This document shows positions 16,905 through 25,377 of a stretch of DNA of 64,000 nucleotides, piece by piece. The stretch is taken from positions 62,001 through 126,000 of the forward strand of contig DASYWW010000013.1 in assembly GCA_035935655.1 (NCBI GenBank). The letters run 5' to 3'. How positions within the stretch are numbered: position 1 is the stretch's first letter; the number at the start of each line of letters is the position of its first letter. The notes under the pieces are model-generated. The model had not been told where the DNA came from. It saw nothing but the letters and a program-made list of their open reading frames with translations, and ran no database searches. The stretch is from Candidatus Bathyarchaeia archaeon. GTDB lineage: Archaea > Thermoproteota > Bathyarchaeia > 40CM-2-53-6. The translations under genes and the position numbers were made by a program.

Positions 16905-17095
16905 CCCCACCTCCTGTTTTCTAGAGAAGATTTCCTGTCTGGTATGGATAATGGGCGAATATTGTGCTTTAGGGCACGATCCAGGCTTTGAACAAGATTT
17001 GTGATGCGGGAAATCTAGGTCTTCCCCTGAACAATTTGGACCGAGATCTTGACGAGCATTCCAGATTCGGGAACAGCGCTCAATCTGGGCGATAT
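16905..17095 (+). repeat. dispersed intergenic repeat, copy D (diverged)
   Basis: Related to the copy just upstream in the same orientation: CCTGTTTTCTAGA, TCTGGTATGGATAATGGGCGA, TTCCCCTGAACAATTTGGACC and a final AACAGCGCTCAATCTGGGCGA correspond block by block. More diverged than copies at 57.2 and 62.4 kb. Confidence 0.6.
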
Positions 17096-17121
17096 CTTCT
17101 CTAGGAAGAGTGGTGCTGCTG

Positions 17122-17697
17122 TTATGGGAGTCGCCTATGCGGCGAGCCCAAGTCTTTGACAATCGAGGAAATTGGGCCTACTGATCTGTGAGCGTGGCGA
17201 CGGCCGAACGCTCTGGGGGGAACAAGCATCTGCAAGAGATTTCTCACCGACTGCTTCGAATCCTCTTCCTCGGCCTCCTCTACCGCCTGGATCTCGATAG
17301 GATCTGCTTGCACAATTTTCGGAGGGCCATTTCTGTGAGAGGGGCTTCCCTGGAAATGCTCAGCCAAAAGTGATCCCGGCGCTTGTAGCCCACAAGATGG
17401 ACAGGAATCGAAAGATACCATGGCAGCAGCCGCGCTCTGGAGCTGACCCGACGCGATTGGCGCGTCCGGAGTTTTCGTTTTGGCCCTCTTTCTTGTTTTG
17501 GCGACGGTGACGGTGCCCCGACCCTTGGTGTGAGAAGTTTTTCGATGATGGGCTAACACGGGAGATAATCTGGCCTTCTTAATGGCGAGCACTGGCATCA
17601 TCTTAGGCGCAGAGTGCTTGATTCTCAACACCACCATGAGTCCTACCATGGCGCCAGCAAGTAGTCCACCGAGGAATTCGAAGATAATTGGCTCCAT
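17122..17697 (-). CDS. membrane-anchored protein with a C2H2-like zinc motif
   Basis: A 191-residue protein of no recognised family. An N-terminal helix (IIFEFLGGLLAGAMVGLMVVL) would anchor it, and a strongly basic region (HHRKTSHTKGRGT, KTRKRAKTKT) follows on the cytoplasmic side. A CPSCG...EHFQGSPSH segment at about residues 98-122 has Cys-Cys-His-His spacing. An acidic stretch (AVEEAEEEDSK) and a basic tail complete it. The Arg/Lys stretch next to the membrane fits the positive-inside rule. Confidence 0.6.
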   Translation of the reverse strand: MEPIIFEFLGGLLAGAMVGLMVVLRIKHSAPKMMPVLAIKKARLSPVLAHHRKTSHTKGRGTVTVAKTRKRAKTKTPDAPIASGQLQSAAAAMVSFDSCPSCGLQAPGSLLAEHFQGSPSHRNGPPKIVQADPIEIQAVEEAEEEDSKQSVRNLLQMLVPPRAFGRRHAHRSVGPISSIVKDLGSPHRRLP

Positions 17698-17710
17698 GTT
17701 TTTTCTCTCC

Positions 17711-17848
17711 TCAAGTCAATGGGACGTCCAGGTACGTGTCCTCGGCGCATTGTTCGCATACAATCCGTCCCCGCGGGGTTCTTCGGACCTGGTCATCGCT
17801 CAATATTTCTCTCCCGCAGGAGGGGCAGATTACGATGCATTGGCTCAT
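17711..17848 (-). CDS. small zinc-ribbon protein
   Basis: A 45-residue protein with CPSCGREIL and CEQC, a compact rubredoxin-like zinc knuckle pair. A longer in-frame start exists at 18064, but the added 72 residues are Arg-rich and motif-free and run into the divergent gene at 18003, so the ATG at 17848 is chosen. It is 13 bases upstream of the membrane zinc protein on the same strand and likely shares its transcript. Confidence 0.6.
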   Translation of the reverse strand: MSQCIVICPSCGREILSDDQVRRTPRGRIVCEQCAEDTYLDVPLT

Positions 17849-18002
17849 GCGCCTAACCGTCAATAAGAAGACTCTGCGTGTTAGGATAATTCCCCGGTTG
17901 TAACTAATCCCGAAACTCCCGAGTAACACCCGCCTTAAATAGGCAAGAAACTCTGCCCGCCGATTCTCCTCTCGACAAAGCCAGGTTTTCCGACGGTAAT
18001 AC

Positions 18003-18269
18003 TTGACGCGGCGTCTAGATGAAGAGGTCGTCGGGACGATCCTCAGTTTTACTTTTACCACCATCTACCGGATAATACCACGCTGGCAAGATAGATTCAC
18101 GGCAATACTATTGGAGAAGGTCACCAACAACTCATGCCCAAGATGTGGGCACACACAGCTGAACGTCTACTTTTCAGACCGGACCGACAACAGGGTTGGC
18201 GCCTGGTGTGAGTTCTGCAATCTGAAGGCATACTATTTCGGCGAAACTCTGGTGCCGATCAATTCTTAG
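18003..18269 (+). CDS. small zinc-ribbon protein
   Basis: An 88-residue protein with a zinc ribbon in its C-terminal half: CPRCGHTQLNVYF, then WCEFCNLKAYY about 20 residues later. The first 40 residues are helical. It begins at TTG 18003 (a shorter start at TTG 18111 would leave only the ribbon). It is divergent from the small zinc protein at 17.8 kb. It resembles general nucleic-acid-binding ribbons, but no family is recognised. Confidence 0.6.
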   Translation: MTRRLDEEVVGTILSFTFTTIYRIIPRWQDRFTAILLEKVTNNSCPRCGHTQLNVYFSDRTDNRVGAWCEFCNLKAYYFGETLVPINS

Positions 18270-18290
18270 CTCGATTGTCTTTGTAGGATT

Positions 18291-18632
18291 CTATTCTGGG
18301 GGAGCGGCTCCCTCGGGAATGTTCAGAGTCATCTCTCCCTCAACCATTTTTCTCTGTAGTCGGGCTGTGAAAAGCTCCAGGTCGACATTGAGTTCTTCAA
18401 GTCTCTTGATTGCTTCAGGTTGTAGTATTGGGCTGACGTTCTGGCCGCCTATTCGTCCGTAGGCGACGGCCTCGAACGGGAATTTTTCGCCTTTATAGAT
18501 CGCGTAACCTGTTAGGAAATTTGCGACTCCGCCGCCGACACCGCTCGATTCACCCATCTCGTCGATGAAAATGTCCATCTCGTACTGCAGCTGAGCTTCC
18601 TCAGCTTTTCGAAAAGGGTTCTCAGAACTCAC
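18291..18632 (-). CDS. unknown soluble protein
   Basis: A 113-residue protein with an acidic N-terminal helix (AQLQYEMDIFIDEMGES), a glycine-rich VGGGVANFLTGYAIYKGEKFPFEAVAYG-type middle and a helical C-terminal region. No family is recognised. It follows the membrane gene at 18640 by seven bases on the same strand, so the two are probably an operon. Confidence 0.55.
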   Translation of the reverse strand: MSSENPFRKAEEAQLQYEMDIFIDEMGESSGVGGGVANFLTGYAIYKGEKFPFEAVAYGRIGGQNVSPILQPEAIKRLEELNVDLELFTARLQRKMVEGEMTLNIPEGAAPPE

Positions 18633-18639
18633 TGATAAG

Positions 18640-19515
18640 TCAACCGTAGGCTGGCATGTCCAGTGGGTGCCATTGTTTCGCTCTGAGGCTCCGGACTCGC
18701 GACCATGATAGCCAGCCGGCGACGACAGACGCTGCTAGGAGTATGTCTAACGTTATGGCGCTCACCGTGAGACCCCCTCCAAACTGAACCAATAGCTGGG
18801 CAACAAACGCTGTCGCAGTTGCCGCAAGGCCTAGCGTGGCGGGCCAGAGTTTGGGCCTGCGCAATAGGATTCCTGATGCTATTGCAGCCAGTGCGAGAAT
18901 TGCAAATACACCGGAAACAGCAGGCGTACCGAGGCTGAACGAAGCGATCAGGCCCAGCCAGATTCCTGAGATGATGAAGAGGATGCTTGTCAGATTGAGA
19001 ACGTTGTATCTCGATGGTTGTATTACAGCTGCCGATAACGGTGGTGTGAACGAGAACGGTTTTCCTAGCGCTTGGTTCGCGTTGGTTGTTCCAAGATGTT
19101 TCTTTCCCGTTATGACATCAACGGGCGCGTTAACGAAGTTTTCCACGAGAATGATTCTGTGCTGTCCTATGCCCGAGGCGGGACCCATCTCTATCGAATA
19201 GTCGGGTCCAATTCTGAGTTCGAGCTTCGTGTCAGGAGTACACGAGTGTTGAATAGTAGCACCAGGCTTCGTCTGGATCAGTGTCCAGTTGGACCCGTTG
19301 TTTCTTGTACAGATTAGGGCGGCCCATTTTGATCCAGGCTCTATCTTTGGAAGCCCGACCTCGGGGGCGAGGTCTATCACTCCGTAGCGTTTGTCTTCGC
19401 AGAAGGTCTGTGGGCAAGACCGGCATTTCCAGACGTCTATCGCGCCCATGACGTAGCCGTTGTCGATGAGGTTGACAACTCCGAAGTAGACTACGTCGTG
19501 CTGGTGTAACTCCAA
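18640..19515 (-). CDS. four-helix membrane protein with N-terminal soluble domain
   Basis: A 291-residue protein. The first 165 residues are soluble and contain CRSCPQTFC and further cysteines (ICTRN, HSCTP), suggesting a metal site. Four hydrophobic segments follow between about residues 170 and 275, each separated by short Arg/Lys loops. No family is recognised. It shares a divergent promoter region of about 50 bases with serS. The product probably sits in the cytoplasmic membrane. Confidence 0.6.
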   Translation of the reverse strand: MELHQHDVVYFGVVNLIDNGYVMGAIDVWKCRSCPQTFCEDKRYGVIDLAPEVGLPKIEPGSKWAALICTRNNGSNWTLIQTKPGATIQHSCTPDTKLELRIGPDYSIEMGPASGIGQHRIILVENFVNAPVDVITGKKHLGTTNANQALGKPFSFTPPLSAAVIQPSRYNVLNLTSILFIISGIWLGLIASFSLGTPAVSGVFAILALAAIASGILLRRPKLWPATLGLAATATAFVAQLLVQFGGGLTVSAITLDILLAASVVAGWLSWSRVRSLRAKQWHPLDMPAYG

Positions 19516-19565
19516 GACTGGAGTCTGCGAGGGGGCTTAGTCCTTGAAAAGTCTTGGCACACTAG

Positions 19566-20903
19566 ATGGAACATTGTTTTTTTAGCGCGAAGAAGAATCG
19601 TAAGCGCGAACCTGTCTTGCTCGACATCAAGCTCGTGAGGGACACCCCCGAGATAGTCAAGGAGAGCCTGCGAAAAAGAGGCCTGCCGGACAAGCTCGGT
19701 CAGGTTGACCTTCTGCTGAAACTTGATGCTGAATGGCGGCGGCTCCAGGCAGAAACTGATCAGCTGAGAAAAAAAAGAAACGAGATCACCGCGGCAATCG
19801 CGGAAGCGAGAAAGAAGAAGCAAGACGCAACGGCGTTGATGAAGGAGGCTGAGGCGATCCCGGAGAAGGTCGACAGCCTTGAGTCAAGAATCGGTGAGGA
19901 AAGAGAGAAGATCGAGAATATTCTGCTCAACCTTCCCAACATTCCCCACGAAAGTGTACCGGTTGGAAAGGATGAAGATGATAATGTCGAGGTCAGAAAA
20001 TGGGGCACGATTCCAAAATTCGATTTCAAGATCCTCGATCATATCGATCTAGGACTCAAACTCGGGCTCATCGACATTGAGAAGGCCGGGCGTGTTGCAG
20101 GAGCACGATTCTATTATCTGAAAGGGGACCTTGTTCGGCTAAACTATGCGCTCATTCGCTACGGGCTTGATTTTGTTGCAAAGAAAGGCTTCCAACTGTA
20201 CCAGCCCCCATACTTCCTCCGGCGAAACGTGATAGCCGGGGCGGTTGCGCTCAGCGACTTTGAAGACGTGATCTATAAAGTCGAGGGAGAAGACCTCTAT
20301 CTAATTCCGACCGCCGAACACGCTCTCCTAGCACTTCACAATGACGATATTATCGGTCAACCGAGCCTGCCGTTGCGCTATGCAGGGATCAGTCCCTGCT
20401 TTCGGAAAGAGGCTGGAGCGCACGGGAGGGATACCAAGGGGATATTTCGTGTCCATCAGTTCGAGAAGGTTGAGATGTTCCTCTTCTCAACTCCTGAGGA
20501 TTCTTGGAAGCTTCACGAGGGACTGTTGCATAACGTGGAAGAGTTCTTTCAAAGCTTGAAGATCCCGCACAGGATCGTCAATGTGTGCACGGGGGACCTT
20601 GGGACGGTCGCGGCGAAGAAGTACGATTTGGAGGCGTGGCTGCCTGGGCAGGGAAAGTATCGCGAGATGGCCTCGTGCAGCAACTGCACGTCTTACCAAG
20701 CGGTCAGGTCAAAGGTCCGGTACAGAGAGAAGCCCAGCCTTCCTACCAAGTACGTGCACACTTTGAACAGTACACTTGTGGCTACTGAACGCGCTATTGT
20801 GGCAATAATGGAGAACAACCAGACGCGTGATGGAACGATCGAGATACCGCATGTTCTGCAAGATTACATGAATGGGCAACGAGAGATTCCACAACACCGT
20901 TAA
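19566..20903 (+). CDS. serS: seryl-tRNA synthetase
   Basis: A 445-residue class II synthetase of the common (non-methanogen) type that charges tRNA-Ser. The N-terminal coiled-coil arm (about residues 45-115, rich in Lys/Glu) binds the long variable arm of tRNA-Ser. Motif 2 is seen as GISPCFRKEAGAHGRDTKGIFR and motif 3 near STLVATERAIVAIMENNQ. Most SerS proteins begin MLDIKLVR, which matches a TTG at 19617; the ATG at 19566 adds 17 residues, so the true start is uncertain. A tRNA-Ser gene is present at 4.2 kb. Confidence 0.97.
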   Translation: MEHCFFSAKKNRKREPVLLDIKLVRDTPEIVKESLRKRGLPDKLGQVDLLLKLDAEWRRLQAETDQLRKKRNEITAAIAEARKKKQDATALMKEAEAIPEKVDSLESRIGEEREKIENILLNLPNIPHESVPVGKDEDDNVEVRKWGTIPKFDFKILDHIDLGLKLGLIDIEKAGRVAGARFYYLKGDLVRLNYALIRYGLDFVAKKGFQLYQPPYFLRRNVIAGAVALSDFEDVIYKVEGEDLYLIPTAEHALLALHNDDIIGQPSLPLRYAGISPCFRKEAGAHGRDTKGIFRVHQFEKVEMFLFSTPEDSWKLHEGLLHNVEEFFQSLKIPHRIVNVCTGDLGTVAAKKYDLEAWLPGQGKYREMASCSNCTSYQAVRSKVRYREKPSLPTKYVHTLNSTLVATERAIVAIMENNQTRDGTIEIPHVLQDYMNGQREIPQHR

Positions 20904-20959
20904 TCTCGTCTAGAGATAGCATCTAACTCGTCTGTTGATGTGTTGTCAGCCTTGTTCGG

Positions 20960-21664
20960 TTAGAAGAAACCGATGGCTGTTCCGATAATGTACAGGACGA
21001 CCGATGCGGCGACGCCTATGACCAAGGTTTCGAGCCCGCTCCTCCAAAGTCTTCTTCCTACAATTCTTCCCTTCCAGACTCCCACTACAAACAAGAAGAG
21101 AGGTGAGACGAGAGCGGCGGCAATGATCGAGCTGTTTCTAGTTGGAAGAAGTATGAATGGAGCCAAGGGTATCAGCGCGCCCGCAAGATACGATAACCCA
21201 ATCACTCCACCCATCTTGATCGGGTTCTCCAGCCTCGTCTCGTGCACGTGCAATTCATGCATCAGAATGTCTTCAAGGAATTTTTGCTTGTTCGCAGATA
21301 TCTTCTCGACTACCTTTTCGGCCTCGTCCTGGCTGAGACCCTTGGCCGCGTAGAAATTCTTCAACTCGCTCTTCTCTTCTTCAGGCTCCTGCTCTATCTC
21401 TCCAGCCTCTCTCTTGGCGTCTGCATGGTACAGATCGTACTCGGATCTTTGGGCCAGGAATCCTGCGAAAGACATGGAGATTGCTCCGGCGAGCATTGAG
21501 GCGATTCCCGCGAATCGGATCAGTTGAATGTCGGAGACGAAACCTGTGAATCCGCTCAGAAACGCGAGATTTGTGATTAGCCCGTCAGATATGCCGAGAG
21601 CTGAGCTTCCGATATAGCCCCTAGCGCGGATGTGCTTGTGTCTCTCGCCTGGCTGCGTTTTCAA
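20960..21664 (-). CDS. VIT1/CCC1-family iron/manganese transporter
   Basis: A 234-residue integral membrane protein of the DUF125/VIT family. The first helix pair carries GSSALGISDGLITNLAFLSGF, the signature. A cytoplasmic metal-binding region of helices rich in Glu (EAGEIEQEPEEEKSEL, then FLEDILMHELHVHE) lies in the middle, and three hydrophobic helices close the protein. Members move Fe2+ or Mn2+ out of the cytosol. It is a lone minus-strand gene. Confidence 0.92.
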   Translation of the reverse strand: MKTQPGERHKHIRARGYIGSSALGISDGLITNLAFLSGFTGFVSDIQLIRFAGIASMLAGAISMSFAGFLAQRSEYDLYHADAKREAGEIEQEPEEEKSELKNFYAAKGLSQDEAEKVVEKISANKQKFLEDILMHELHVHETRLENPIKMGGVIGLSYLAGALIPLAPFILLPTRNSSIIAAALVSPLFLFVVGVWKGRIVGRRLWRSGLETLVIGVAASVVLYIIGTAIGFF

Positions 21665-21794
21665 ACTGGCTATTGTCGATCGCTATCCGTACGGGGGGTT
21701 CTTGAGGCAGGCTGACTGGGTTATTTCAGCCCTGCTCTTTGATGCCAATCGGACAGGTTAATTCCCTCGCAGGCTCAATGATACTGGACGGATC

Positions 21795-22394
21795 GTGGGC
21801 AAGTTGAAACGAGATTTCATTGTAAGAGAACTGTCGTTATCTACTTGGCCGGATTTCGAGAAGCTTGCGATGAAGCAGGGTCAGTGCTGGTGCATGTACT
21901 ATCACAGGCCACGCCCCGTTCGTGGAAAATTGTCGACAGCGGAGAGAGGAAGTATGAACAAGAGAGAGAAAGAGGTGCTCGTCCAGCAAGGTCAGTCCCA
22001 TGCTTCATTAGTGTACGATGGAAAGACACCTATCGGCTGGTGCCAGTACGGACCAAAGGAGGAACTTCCAAGAATCGATGCTAGCCGCAACTACAAGAAA
22101 CTGGGACCTCGTTCTGGGAGCAAGAGGCTATGGCGGATAACCTGCTTCTTCGTCGACAAAGAACACAGGGGTCAAGGAGTCGCACGAACGGCGTTGAGAG
22201 CGGCCTTAGAATCGATCAGGAAACAGGGCGGCGGAATCGTGGAAGCATATCCTGTCGTCTCTGAGAACTTGTCAAAGGTTCCGGAGTGGATGTGGTTTGG
22301 ATCGCCAAGCATGTTCCGAAGAGAACGGTTCAAACAGGTTGCTCAGCTCGGAAAGAGCTACCAACTAATGCGTAGGACAATTCTGCCAGGCTGA
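21795..22394 (+). CDS. GNAT-family N-acetyltransferase
   Basis: A 199-residue acetyltransferase. The acetyl-CoA-binding motif A is RITCFFVDKEHRGQGVARTAL with the R-G-Q-G-V-A phosphate loop. The upstream CWCMYYH segment is typical of a group of uncharacterised GNAT enzymes. Substrate unknown; cytosolic. A PPOX gene begins six bases later, so the two are probably translated from one message. The GTG at 21795 gives a full-length domain. Confidence 0.88.
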   Translation: MGKLKRDFIVRELSLSTWPDFEKLAMKQGQCWCMYYHRPRPVRGKLSTAERGSMNKREKEVLVQQGQSHASLVYDGKTPIGWCQYGPKEELPRIDASRNYKKLGPRSGSKRLWRITCFFVDKEHRGQGVARTALRAALESIRKQGGGIVEAYPVVSENLSKVPEWMWFGSPSMFRRERFKQVAQLGKSYQLMRRTILPG

Positions 22395-22400
22395 GTCGTA

Positions 22401-22901
22401 TTGGCGAACACGAATAGTTCGAGAAATTCTCGCCATGCCGGGCGGCCTTACATGCCCGGTTATGACATGATGTTCCGGAAAGACCGGGGTCCCTTATCGT
22501 GGAAATGGGTAGTTGATCACTTTTCGAAGGCACACAACTACTATCTCTCCACTACCCGTCCGGATGGTGGACCGCATGCTATGCCTGTTTGGGGAGTCCT
22601 CCTTGGTCGCGCGTTCTTTTTCAGTACTGGCCGTCGATCACGAAAATCCAGGAACCTGTCTCTGAATCCTCGTTGCGTGGTTTGTCCCGAAAACGCAGAG
22701 CAGGCAGTTATCTTTGAAGGTACTGCGAGAGAGATTCGCGAGAAATCGTTGCGCACCCGATTTCTAGCTGTCTACAAGAAAAAGTACGGTTATGACATGA
22801 AAGACAGCAAAGACCCGATTTACGAGGTACAACCAAAAGCCATTTTCGGAATCTCAGAAACAGGTGGAGCAAATCCAACTCGCTGGCGGTTCGATGGTTG
22901 A
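22401..22901 (+). CDS. PPOX-class F420/flavin-binding protein
   Basis: A 166-residue split-barrel protein. The family landmarks are YYLSTTRPDGGPHAMPVWGVLL, FFFSTGRRSRKSRNLSLNP and VIFEGTAREI. The SRKSRNLSLNP turn matches the cofactor-phosphate loop. It lies directly after a GNAT gene. The third PPOX-fold protein of this window. Confidence 0.85.
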   Translation: MANTNSSRNSRHAGRPYMPGYDMMFRKDRGPLSWKWVVDHFSKAHNYYLSTTRPDGGPHAMPVWGVLLGRAFFFSTGRRSRKSRNLSLNPRCVVCPENAEQAVIFEGTAREIREKSLRTRFLAVYKKKYGYDMKDSKDPIYEVQPKAIFGISETGGANPTRWRFDG

Positions 22902-22990
22902 CCCTGGCGAGAGTTAGCTAGAGACTCTCGTGTCGTTGGGACTGAAGATGGACGAAAAAAAGAGAGAGGCCGACTAACGTGGATTCATAT

Positions 22991-23377
22991 CTACATTTGG
23001 CGGGCGCTTTGCCAGAGTCCGACAATGTTTCCTTCGGGGTCTTTGAAGTAGGCTGTGAAGCCCATGTCCGCGACTGCTTCTTTCTTTTTTACTGTCTTGC
23101 CGCCTAGCTTCTCGATGTTCTTGAGCGACGCGTCGATGTCAGGGACGTCTATGGTTATGACTGTGTTCTTGACTGGGTCTTGACGTTTGGTCATTCCCCC
23201 GTTGATGGCGCCGGGCTCCGTGGGCATTCCCTGCTGGTTTGATGGTGTGGTGCCTACCATGTGGTACTGCATTCCTGGGTACTGGTTGATCTCCCATCCG
23301 AAGGCTTTCATGTAGAAAGTCTTAGCACGTTCGACGTTGTCGGCCGGTAGCTCGAAGTGTACAACTTTACCGGGCAT
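22991..23377 (-). CDS. VOC-superfamily (glyoxalase-like) protein
   Basis: A 128-residue protein of two beta-alpha-beta-beta-beta units. It opens with VVHFELPADNVERAKTFYMKAFGWE and closes with FTAYFKDPEGNIVGLWQ, the common VOC ends. His in VHFEL and Glu in PEGNIV are in the places of metal ligands. Function may be dioxygenase, lyase or resistance; not readable. A perfect hairpin lies 14-33 bases upstream of its start. Confidence 0.9.
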   Translation of the reverse strand: MPGKVVHFELPADNVERAKTFYMKAFGWEINQYPGMQYHMVGTTPSNQQGMPTEPGAINGGMTKRQDPVKNTVITIDVPDIDASLKNIEKLGGKTVKKKEAVADMGFTAYFKDPEGNIVGLWQSARQM

Positions 23378-23691
23378 ACGTACCGGTTGAACTGGCGGAA
23401 ATTCGCCAGTAATAAGCGATTGCTATACTTTCAATCCCTTGCGTCTAATCAATGTGATTTCGGATATGCCTAGGCCATCTTCCAAGCTCTTCAAGCGACT
23501 GAACAAAGATAAATTGAGTTTGGGTTTCTCCTTTTGATATATTGAGTTCCTCGTAAGAATATAGGCGGTTGCATGATGTAAACTCCTATCTTCTCAAACG
23601 GTAGAGTTCGGGTCGGAATGGACTCGGCTCACTGACTGCTTATCTTCCGATAAGTTAAGATTTGAGAGTCCTAGCAGATTTCCCGCAAAGA
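23378..23691. other. 314-bp divergent intergenic region with two hairpins
   Basis: It holds ACTGGCG-GAAATT-CGCCAGT (23391-23410), next to the VOC start, and CTTATC-TTCC-GATAAG around 23640-23655, just upstream of the membrane-protein gene. The AT-rich TTTTGATATATTGAG at about 23532 could contain a TATA element. I see no gene. Confidence 0.45.
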
Positions 23692-24144
23692 ATGGCAGAC
23701 TTTCAGGACATACAGGGCATACAGGTCACTGAAATGAGCGCGCAGCTGAAGCCCCTCGCACCGTGGTGGCAGTGGATTATTGCGCTGATGCTTTTCAGTG
23801 CCGGTGTTGGTGGTTTTTCAGTAATTCCGGATTCGTCGTGGTCGGTCGCCTATTCCATCCTTGTACTTGCAGGAATAGCCGCAGTGTTGGCTTACATTCT
23901 GAGAAAAAAGACTATCCCGGTTACTTTGGCGCTTGGAGACAATTGCATTCTAATCAAAGATTCAACAAGGCCTGAGGCTGGAAAGTTGGTTCCTTCAAAG
24001 GTCGATCGGCAAGACGACCGAATAATCCGAGTTGAAAGATACGGTACGAGATGGGAAATCAAGCGCATTGAATTGCGTTTCCGCAGCCAGGAAGACACAA
24101 CTAAGGCTATTGCGATGCTAGCCCGTTTTCTCCCTAATTCGTAG
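23692..24144 (+). CDS. two-helix membrane protein, PH-like C-terminal part
   Basis: A 150-residue protein. Two hydrophobic helices (WWQWIIALMLFSAGVGGF and VAYSILVLAGIAAVLAYIL) are followed by a soluble beta-rich domain of about 80 residues, an arrangement common in small bPH-type membrane proteins. No family is certain. The ATG at 23692 is chosen; a GTG/TTG-type start at 23662 would add ten residues and overlaps the hairpin region. Confidence 0.6.
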   Translation: MADFQDIQGIQVTEMSAQLKPLAPWWQWIIALMLFSAGVGGFSVIPDSSWSVAYSILVLAGIAAVLAYILRKKTIPVTLALGDNCILIKDSTRPEAGKLVPSKVDRQDDRIIRVERYGTRWEIKRIELRFRSQEDTTKAIAMLARFLPNS

Positions 24145-24259
24145 CAACAGCGGTAAACGGGCTATGCGCTCTGCTGACCGAATCAAAAGACGAGCGGGAA
24201 GAACCCCGACCAAAGGTAAATATTGACTCTTCCCGTATTGGAAGATGAGTCGTTAGCGG

Positions 24260-24880
24260 TTGGGGAGAAGAAGACGCAGAGTAGTTAGAATCGTCAAGAA
24301 GAAACTCCCCACGGTCTTCACCTGCCCTCGATGCGGTGAAGAAGCTGTCAGGGTAACAATCGACAAGCAAACTGGTCACGCTACTGTTCTCTGCGCCTTA
24401 TGCCAGCTCAAAGACGACTTTCCAGCCCATCCAGCCGCCCAGACGATAGACGTCTATTCATACTTCACAGACCGTTTCTACGGGGTCAAGGATCCAAGAG
24501 CCATAATCCCTCGTGAAAGAGAGCATGTTACGGCACCAACTGACGAGCCTGAAGAACCGTCCCTTGAGACCTCAGGTAACTCCACCGCGATCGAAGTGGT
24601 CCCACAGACCCCTCTAGCAGAGCTTCCGACAAGCACGGTTCCCGAATCTTCTCCGACCGAACTCGAGGAAACAGGTTCATCGCCAGTCCTGTCCCACGAG
24701 GAGACTGGTCCCGAAGCGATCGAGTCATCGGCTGATGAGAACCCGGAACCCGCCGAAGCTGAAGAGAAGACCGAAGCGGAAGAAGAAAGTGAGCCGTTCG
24801 CGGACATTCTGCAAGAAAACAAGGACAAGAAGCGATATAGCCCCAATCCACTGCCACCCCAAGCCTCCGAAGAAGCTTAG
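24260..24880 (+). CDS. Elf1-like transcription elongation factor with long acidic tail
   Basis: A 206-residue protein. Residues 1-60 match archaeal/eukaryotic Elf1: the basic start MGRRRRRVVRIVKKKLP, then FTCPRCGEEAV and VLCALCQLK, which form the zinc ribbon. Elf1 binds RNA polymerase near the downstream DNA and helps elongation. The remaining 145 residues are an unusual Pro/Ser/Glu-rich, strongly acidic, probably disordered extension (AEEKTEAEEESEPF near the end). The start is TTG at 24260. Confidence 0.82.
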   Translation: MGRRRRRVVRIVKKKLPTVFTCPRCGEEAVRVTIDKQTGHATVLCALCQLKDDFPAHPAAQTIDVYSYFTDRFYGVKDPRAIIPREREHVTAPTDEPEEPSLETSGNSTAIEVVPQTPLAELPTSTVPESSPTELEETGSSPVLSHEETGPEAIESSADENPEPAEAEEKTEAEEESEPFADILQENKDKKRYSPNPLPPQASEEA

Positions 24881-24883
24881 CCT

Positions 24884-25279
24884 CTAAGCGGGTTTCCTAT
24901 CCTCGTAGATAGGTGTCAGGAGATTGACAACTCTATCTACTGTAGCCCTCCGGTCCCTAAGGGATTGTACAAGATCTTTCTCGTAGATCTTGAAGATGTT
25001 GGTCATGGTCATCCTTGGATGAAGTGCGCTGAATGCGTCCTTCGACCCAGGCGCATGTATGATGAGACCTCTAGAAATCATTGTCTGAAGGAGGGACCTC
25101 GTGTCATCCTTCGATAGGGCAAGGGTTTCGGCGAGCTCATCTACCCCGAGGCTGCTTCTTTCAAGCATTCGAAGGTATGCCAGTGTTTCTATAGAAGGGA
25201 GATTGAAATGGCGTTCGAGAAGCTGAGCAATCTCGTTCTTGTCGATTTGCTGGCGCTTGAGAGAGCCCGGAACGGGCAT
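24884..25279 (-). CDS. winged-helix transcription regulator
   Basis: A 131-residue protein. A helix-turn-helix of the TrmB/MarR kind spans about residues 25-85: IETLAYLRMLERSSLGVDELAETLALSKDDTRSLLQTM in outline, followed by SRGLIIHAPG as the wing. The C-terminal helix (NIFKIYEKDLVQSLRDRRATVDRVV) probably dimerises. It is divergent from tes with about 100 bases between the two starts, so it may regulate the lipid synthase gene as well as itself. Confidence 0.8.
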   Translation of the reverse strand: MPVPGSLKRQQIDKNEIAQLLERHFNLPSIETLAYLRMLERSSLGVDELAETLALSKDDTRSLLQTMISRGLIIHAPGSKDAFSALHPRMTMTNIFKIYEKDLVQSLRDRRATVDRVVNLLTPIYEDRKPA

Positions 25280-25377
25280 AGAATATCCCTCAGGGTAGTA
25301 CCCTATTTCACCTTGTGACTGGTGTCAAAAGCATTAATACCGGTGCCCAACGGGATATTCACTACTCAGAGTGGTAT

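Larger units (their letters stand above)
16515..17121. other. 607-bp non-coding block holding two tandem repeat copies
   Basis: There is no plausible gene. Two related units follow each other at about 16660-16845 and 16905-17095 (listed separately). A third of the block outside them shows nothing I recognise. The pyrimidine-rich CCCCCCTTTTTTC at about 16661 could double as a terminator for the nuo operon. Confidence 0.6.

Noticed and set aside
17849-18064. N-terminal extension of the 45-residue zinc ribbon
   Set aside because: The added residues are Arg-rich without motif and cross the start of the divergent gene; the internal ATG is the better start.
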